From Borborobacter arsenicus (GTDB lineage Bacteria; Pseudomonadota; Alphaproteobacteria; Rhizobiales; Rhizobiaceae), in contig NZ_RKST01000014.1 in NCBI RefSeq assembly GCF_003934165.1, positions 1 to 64,000 of the forward strand: a DNA stretch of 64,000 nt. The letters are read 5' to 3'. This document shows, one piece after another, positions 61,179 to 64,000 of the stretch. The notes beneath the pieces are model-generated. The model saw only the letters and a program-made list of their open reading frames with translations, did not search any database and was not told the origin of the DNA. The translations under genes and the position numbers were made by a program. Each line of letters opens with the position of its first letter. Positions within the stretch are counted from its first letter, which is position 1.

Positions 61179-61978
61179 TCGAGAAATTTCTGCGCCGGCT
61201 ATATTTCATCGCTGTTGCGCTGTTCCTCGCCGCGCCGCTGATCGTGGTGCTCGGGGTCTCCGTCAATGAAAGGCAGGACCTGGCCTTTCCGCCGAAGGGC
61301 TTCTCGCTGGCATGGTATGCGCAGATATTTACCGATGAGGGCTGGCGCAATGCGCTGTTCGCCTCGGTGGTTCTGGCGCTGACGGCGGCGGCTCTTGCGG
61401 TCGCCATCGCGCTGCCGCTCGCCTGGTTCCTGTGGCGCCGCCATGCGCCCTGGGCGCATATTTTCCAGCTTCTCGGCGTGGCGCCCTTCATCCTTCCGCC
61501 GGTCATTACCGCGCTCGGCCTGCTGACCTTCTGGGCGACCACCGGCTTTTACGGCCAGCCATGGACGGCGGCGATCAGCCACGCCATCTTCTTCGTCACG
61601 CTGCCGCTGGTGACGTTGTCGCTGGGATTTGCCTCCATCGACCGCTCGCTGGTTGAGGCGGCTTCCACCATGGGTGCCGACGACCGGACGGTGGCCAAGA
61701 CCGTAGTGCTGCCGCTGATCCTGCCCTATCTGGTCTCCGGCTACGCCTTCGCCTTCGTGCTGTCGCTCAACGAATATATCGTCGCCTATATGACAGTCGG
61801 CTTCACCATGGAGACGCTGCCGATCAAGATATTCAACGCGCTGCGCTATGGTTACACGCCGACCATGGCGTCGGTGACGGTGTTCTTCGTGCTGATCGCC
61901 GCCATCGTGTTCGGTCTTATCGCCAGGTTCGGGGACATCAGGCGGCTGCTTGGGGCGATGAGTTCGGACGGAAAATGA
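61175..61978 (+). CDS. Polyamine-type ABC permease (PotC-like)
   Basis: 267 residues from the ATG at 61175, overlapping the first permease stop (ATGA). Six membrane segments and the EAA loop LVEAASTMGADDRTVAKTVVLPL. An apparently longer frame upstream is a shadow of the first permease. It ends 9 bases before the end of the convergent MATE gene. Confidence 0.9.
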   Translation: MIEKFLRRLYFIAVALFLAAPLIVVLGVSVNERQDLAFPPKGFSLAWYAQIFTDEGWRNALFASVVLALTAAALAVAIALPLAWFLWRRHAPWAHIFQLLGVAPFILPPVITALGLLTFWATTGFYGQPWTAAISHAIFFVTLPLVTLSLGFASIDRSLVEAASTMGADDRTVAKTVVLPLILPYLVSGYAFAFVLSLNEYIVAYMTVGFTMETLPIKIFNALRYGYTPTMASVTVFFVLIAAIVFGLIARFGDIRRLLGAMSSDGK

Positions 61979-61987
61979 GGCCCGGCG

Positions 61988-63403
61988 TCAGGCGCCCAAG
62001 CCGACGCGCATAGGCGCCGCGCCCATGAGGCCCAGCCGATCGCGCCGCAGCCAGCGGATGAGCAGCAGAAGGGCGACAGCGGCAAGACCCGCCGAAAGCC
62101 CCATCCAGATGCCGTTGCCGCGAAAGCCGAAATGGAAGGCGAGCACCACGCCAAGCGGCAGGCCGATGCCCCAATAGCCGATCGCGGCTATGACCATTGG
62201 AATGCGGGTATCGTGCAGGCCGCGCAGCATGCCGGCACCCACCGCCTGCGCACCGTCGACGATTTGGAACAGCGCGGCAAAGGCAAGGAACGTTACCGCA
62301 ATGGTGACCACCTCGGCATTGGCGGGGTTGCCGATGTCGATGAAAATGCTGATCAGCGAGTGCGGCACGGTTATCATGGCAAGGGCGGCAAACGCCATGA
62401 AACCGACGCCGATTACATAGGCTGTCCAGCCCGCCCGGCTGATGCCGCTGGGGTCGCGCGCGCCATAGGCGATGCCGACGCGCACCGTCGCCGCCTGGTT
62501 GACGCCGAGCGGAACCATGAAGCTGATCGAGCAGACCTGCATGGCGATAGCGTAGGCCGCCAGTGATGCCGCATCGATCAATCCCATCAGGAAGGCGGCG
62601 GCATTGAACAGCGTGACCTCGAAAGCCATCATGCCGGCGATCGGCAGGCCAAGCCACAGAAGCTCACGAAAGCGCGGCCAGTCGGCGCGCCAGAAGCGCC
62701 CGAACAGGTGGTAGCGCCGAAAGCGGCGATCCAGAGAAACCACCAACGCCATGCCGGCAAACATCAGGAAGCTGGACAGGCTGGTCGCGATGCCGGAGCC
62801 GACGATGCCCATTTCGGGGAAGCCGAAATGCCCGAAGACCAGCGCCCAATTGGCGAGCGCGTTGAAGGCAACCGCAATGAAGGCCACCACCAGCGCCCAG
62901 CCCGGACGTTCCAGCGTGGCGATGAACGAACGCAGCACGATATAGAAATAAAACGGCAGCAGCCCCCATTGCAGCGCATGCAGATAGTCGCCCGCCTCGG
63001 CGGCCAGCGCCGGCTCCTGGCCCATGGCAAGCAGGATGGCCTCGCCGTTCCACAGCAGGGCCCAGACCGGAATGGCAATGAAGACAGCTGCCCATAGGCC
63101 CTGGCGCACGGTGCGGCGCAGGTCGCGCACCGAATGGCGGTTGCGGCCGACCTCGCGCGCCATCATCGGCACGGTGGCCAGCATCAGGCCAAGTCCGAAC
63201 ACCAGCGGTGCGAAATAGAGATTGGCGCCAAGCGCGCTCGCGGCCAGCGTGTTGGGTCCGACACGGCCGAGTATCATGACATCGGTCGCCGTCATTGCAG
63301 TCTGTGCAAGATTGGTCAGCACCATCGGCCAGCTCAGGGCCAGCATCGCACGAATCTCGGCGCGCCAGGGGCTTGCGCCCGCATAGGCTTGGGTCGACGA
63401 CAT
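61988..63403 (-). CDS. MATE-family multidrug efflux transporter
   Basis: 471 residues from the ATG at 63403; the frame extends further upstream without family resemblance. Twelve membrane segments in two similar halves. Typical NorM-like features are LSWPMVLTNLAQTAMTATDVMILGRVG at the start, VTLFNAAAFLMGLIDAASLAAYAIA mid-protein and GWGIGLPLG-type segment YWGIGLPLGVVLAF near the end. Exports cationic compounds using Na+ or H+. No regulator adjoins it. Confidence 0.92.
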   Translation of the reverse strand: MSSTQAYAGASPWRAEIRAMLALSWPMVLTNLAQTAMTATDVMILGRVGPNTLAASALGANLYFAPLVFGLGLMLATVPMMAREVGRNRHSVRDLRRTVRQGLWAAVFIAIPVWALLWNGEAILLAMGQEPALAAEAGDYLHALQWGLLPFYFYIVLRSFIATLERPGWALVVAFIAVAFNALANWALVFGHFGFPEMGIVGSGIATSLSSFLMFAGMALVVSLDRRFRRYHLFGRFWRADWPRFRELLWLGLPIAGMMAFEVTLFNAAAFLMGLIDAASLAAYAIAMQVCSISFMVPLGVNQAATVRVGIAYGARDPSGISRAGWTAYVIGVGFMAFAALAMITVPHSLISIFIDIGNPANAEVVTIAVTFLAFAALFQIVDGAQAVGAGMLRGLHDTRIPMVIAAIGYWGIGLPLGVVLAFHFGFRGNGIWMGLSAGLAAVALLLLIRWLRRDRLGLMGAAPMRVGLGA

Positions 63404-63650
63404 GTGTTTGTCTTTCTGTCGCGCAGCGGTGCAAAACCGCACCGCCCATCGCATTTTTAAATGTAGTGTCCTGAAGCAGGCGCTGCCGCACCATGTGGCC
63501 GTTTTTGCAGCAAATCCGTTCGGCAATACTCTAATTTCAGCCGAAAGCTTCCAGGCCAGAGCGTGCTTTTGGACTAAACGCTCGCATTAGGCAAGACGCC
63601 AGCGGCCGTAACGATGAGGCCACGATATCGAAGGAGGCGCAGCCGACAGA

Positions 63651-64000
63651 TCAGGCGGTGATGCGCAGCAGGTGATTGTCCCAGACGAATTCTTGCGCCT
63701 GAACGGCGCTGCCTTGCGCCGCGACGATTTCGCCGGTGCCGGTGGTGGCTCGGAAGGAGGCGTGGTCGGGCGCTAGGCCGCACACTTCCGTCAGGTCGTG
63801 GCGTGCCACAACGCGGCCGCTGGCGGCTTCGATCACGGCGTAGGAATTGCCCTGCGGCGAGGAAACCGCAATGGTGCCGGCATCGCGATTGGCCGCGACC
63901 GAGCCGATATAGTTGCGGAAGCCGCCGAGGATGGTTTCGGGCATGTCGAGCAGGTGCAGATTCTTGCCGCGAACGGCGCGGCCGACGAGCAGCGGCTTTT
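63651..64000 (-). CDS. DUF1513 domain protein, C-terminal part (5' end outside window)
   Basis: The frame is open from the window edge to the stop at 63651 (about 115 residues visible). The segments KPLLVGRAVRGKNLHLLD, GFRNYIGSVAANRD and VSSPQGNSYAVIEAASG are beta-propeller-like and match the DUF1513 family, exported proteins usually encoded with imelysin-type iron-uptake genes. If that order holds, such genes lie beyond the window. The 63404-63650 gap shows no other gene. Confidence 0.75.
   Translation of the reverse strand, partial: KPLLVGRAVRGKNLHLLDMPETILGGFRNYIGSVAANRDAGTIAVSSPQGNSYAVIEAASGRVVARHDLTEVCGLAPDHASFRATTGTGEIVAAQGSAVQAQEFVWDNHLLRITA

Overview
The window looks like a chromosomal segment of a GC-rich alphaproteobacterium of the order Hyphomicrobiales (Rhizobiales), most likely near Mesorhizobium/Aminobacter in the Phyllobacteriaceae. 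This is inferred from the codon use, the many ABC/TRAP/TTT transporters, a GrpE promoter of alphaproteobacterial RpoH type, and dispersed palindromic repeats starting GCATGATCCCGAAA that are common in this order. No rRNA, tRNA or CRISPR array was seen.

Layout. 0-1.2 kb: the end of an IS5-type transposase abuts a 3'-truncated, AT-richer D-glucuronyl C5-epimerase-like gene (a transfer/insertion scar). 1.2-10.5 kb: core genes, namely a class A penicillin-binding protein, an SDR, a three-gene MarR / CxxC-thioredoxin-like / periplasmic-protein operon with a palindromic operator, cysG directly joined to cysH, grpE, and a UPF0126/TRIC membrane protein. 10.5-13.9 kb: a TPP riboswitch followed by ykoF-thiX-thiZ-thiY (uptake of a thiamine pyrimidine precursor). 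14-24.9 kb: a DUF922 protease, an MHS-type MFS transporter, a LysR regulator, and a catabolic cluster made of a predicted diiron oxygenase, its PDR/VanB-type reductase, a TctCBA tripartite tricarboxylate transporter, a proline-racemase-fold enzyme with an atypical Cys/Gly active site, and an FMN alpha-hydroxy-acid dehydrogenase. 25-28.4 kb: a complete TRAP transporter. 28.5-33.5 kb: a two-domain ALDH16-type aldehyde dehydrogenase, deoC, a small WYL-like protein and ferredoxin-NADP reductase.

33.6-45.5 kb is the most interesting part. hyuA-hyuB (hydantoinase/oxoprolinase) run convergently into a tightly overlapping six-gene operon: FAD subunit, fused 2Fe-2S/molybdopterin hydroxylase, 6-hydroxynicotinate reductase-like Fe-S protein, UPF0280, 'amino acid synthesis' protein, MarR. 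This operon is divergent from a nicotinamidase (pncA). The set reads as a hydroxylate-reduce-hydrolyse route for an N-heterocycle, with nicotinate the leading hypothesis. 45.6-55 kb follows with a NhaD-type antiporter, a Liv-type ABC transporter (livFGMH plus binding protein), a polytopic membrane protein related to 'fenitrothion hydrolase', and pncB (nicotinate phosphoribosyltransferase).

55-62 kb: a LysR regulator divergent from an agmatinase-family ureohydrolase, followed by a polyamine-type ABC transporter (binding protein, ATPase, two permeases); together these suggest uptake and hydrolysis of a guanidino/polyamine compound. 62-64 kb: a MATE efflux pump and the C-terminal part of a DUF1513 protein cut by the window edge. 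Several intergenic gaps are filled by palindromic or MITE-like repeats. One of these supplies the start codon and ribosome binding site of a gene, and another borders a stop codon.
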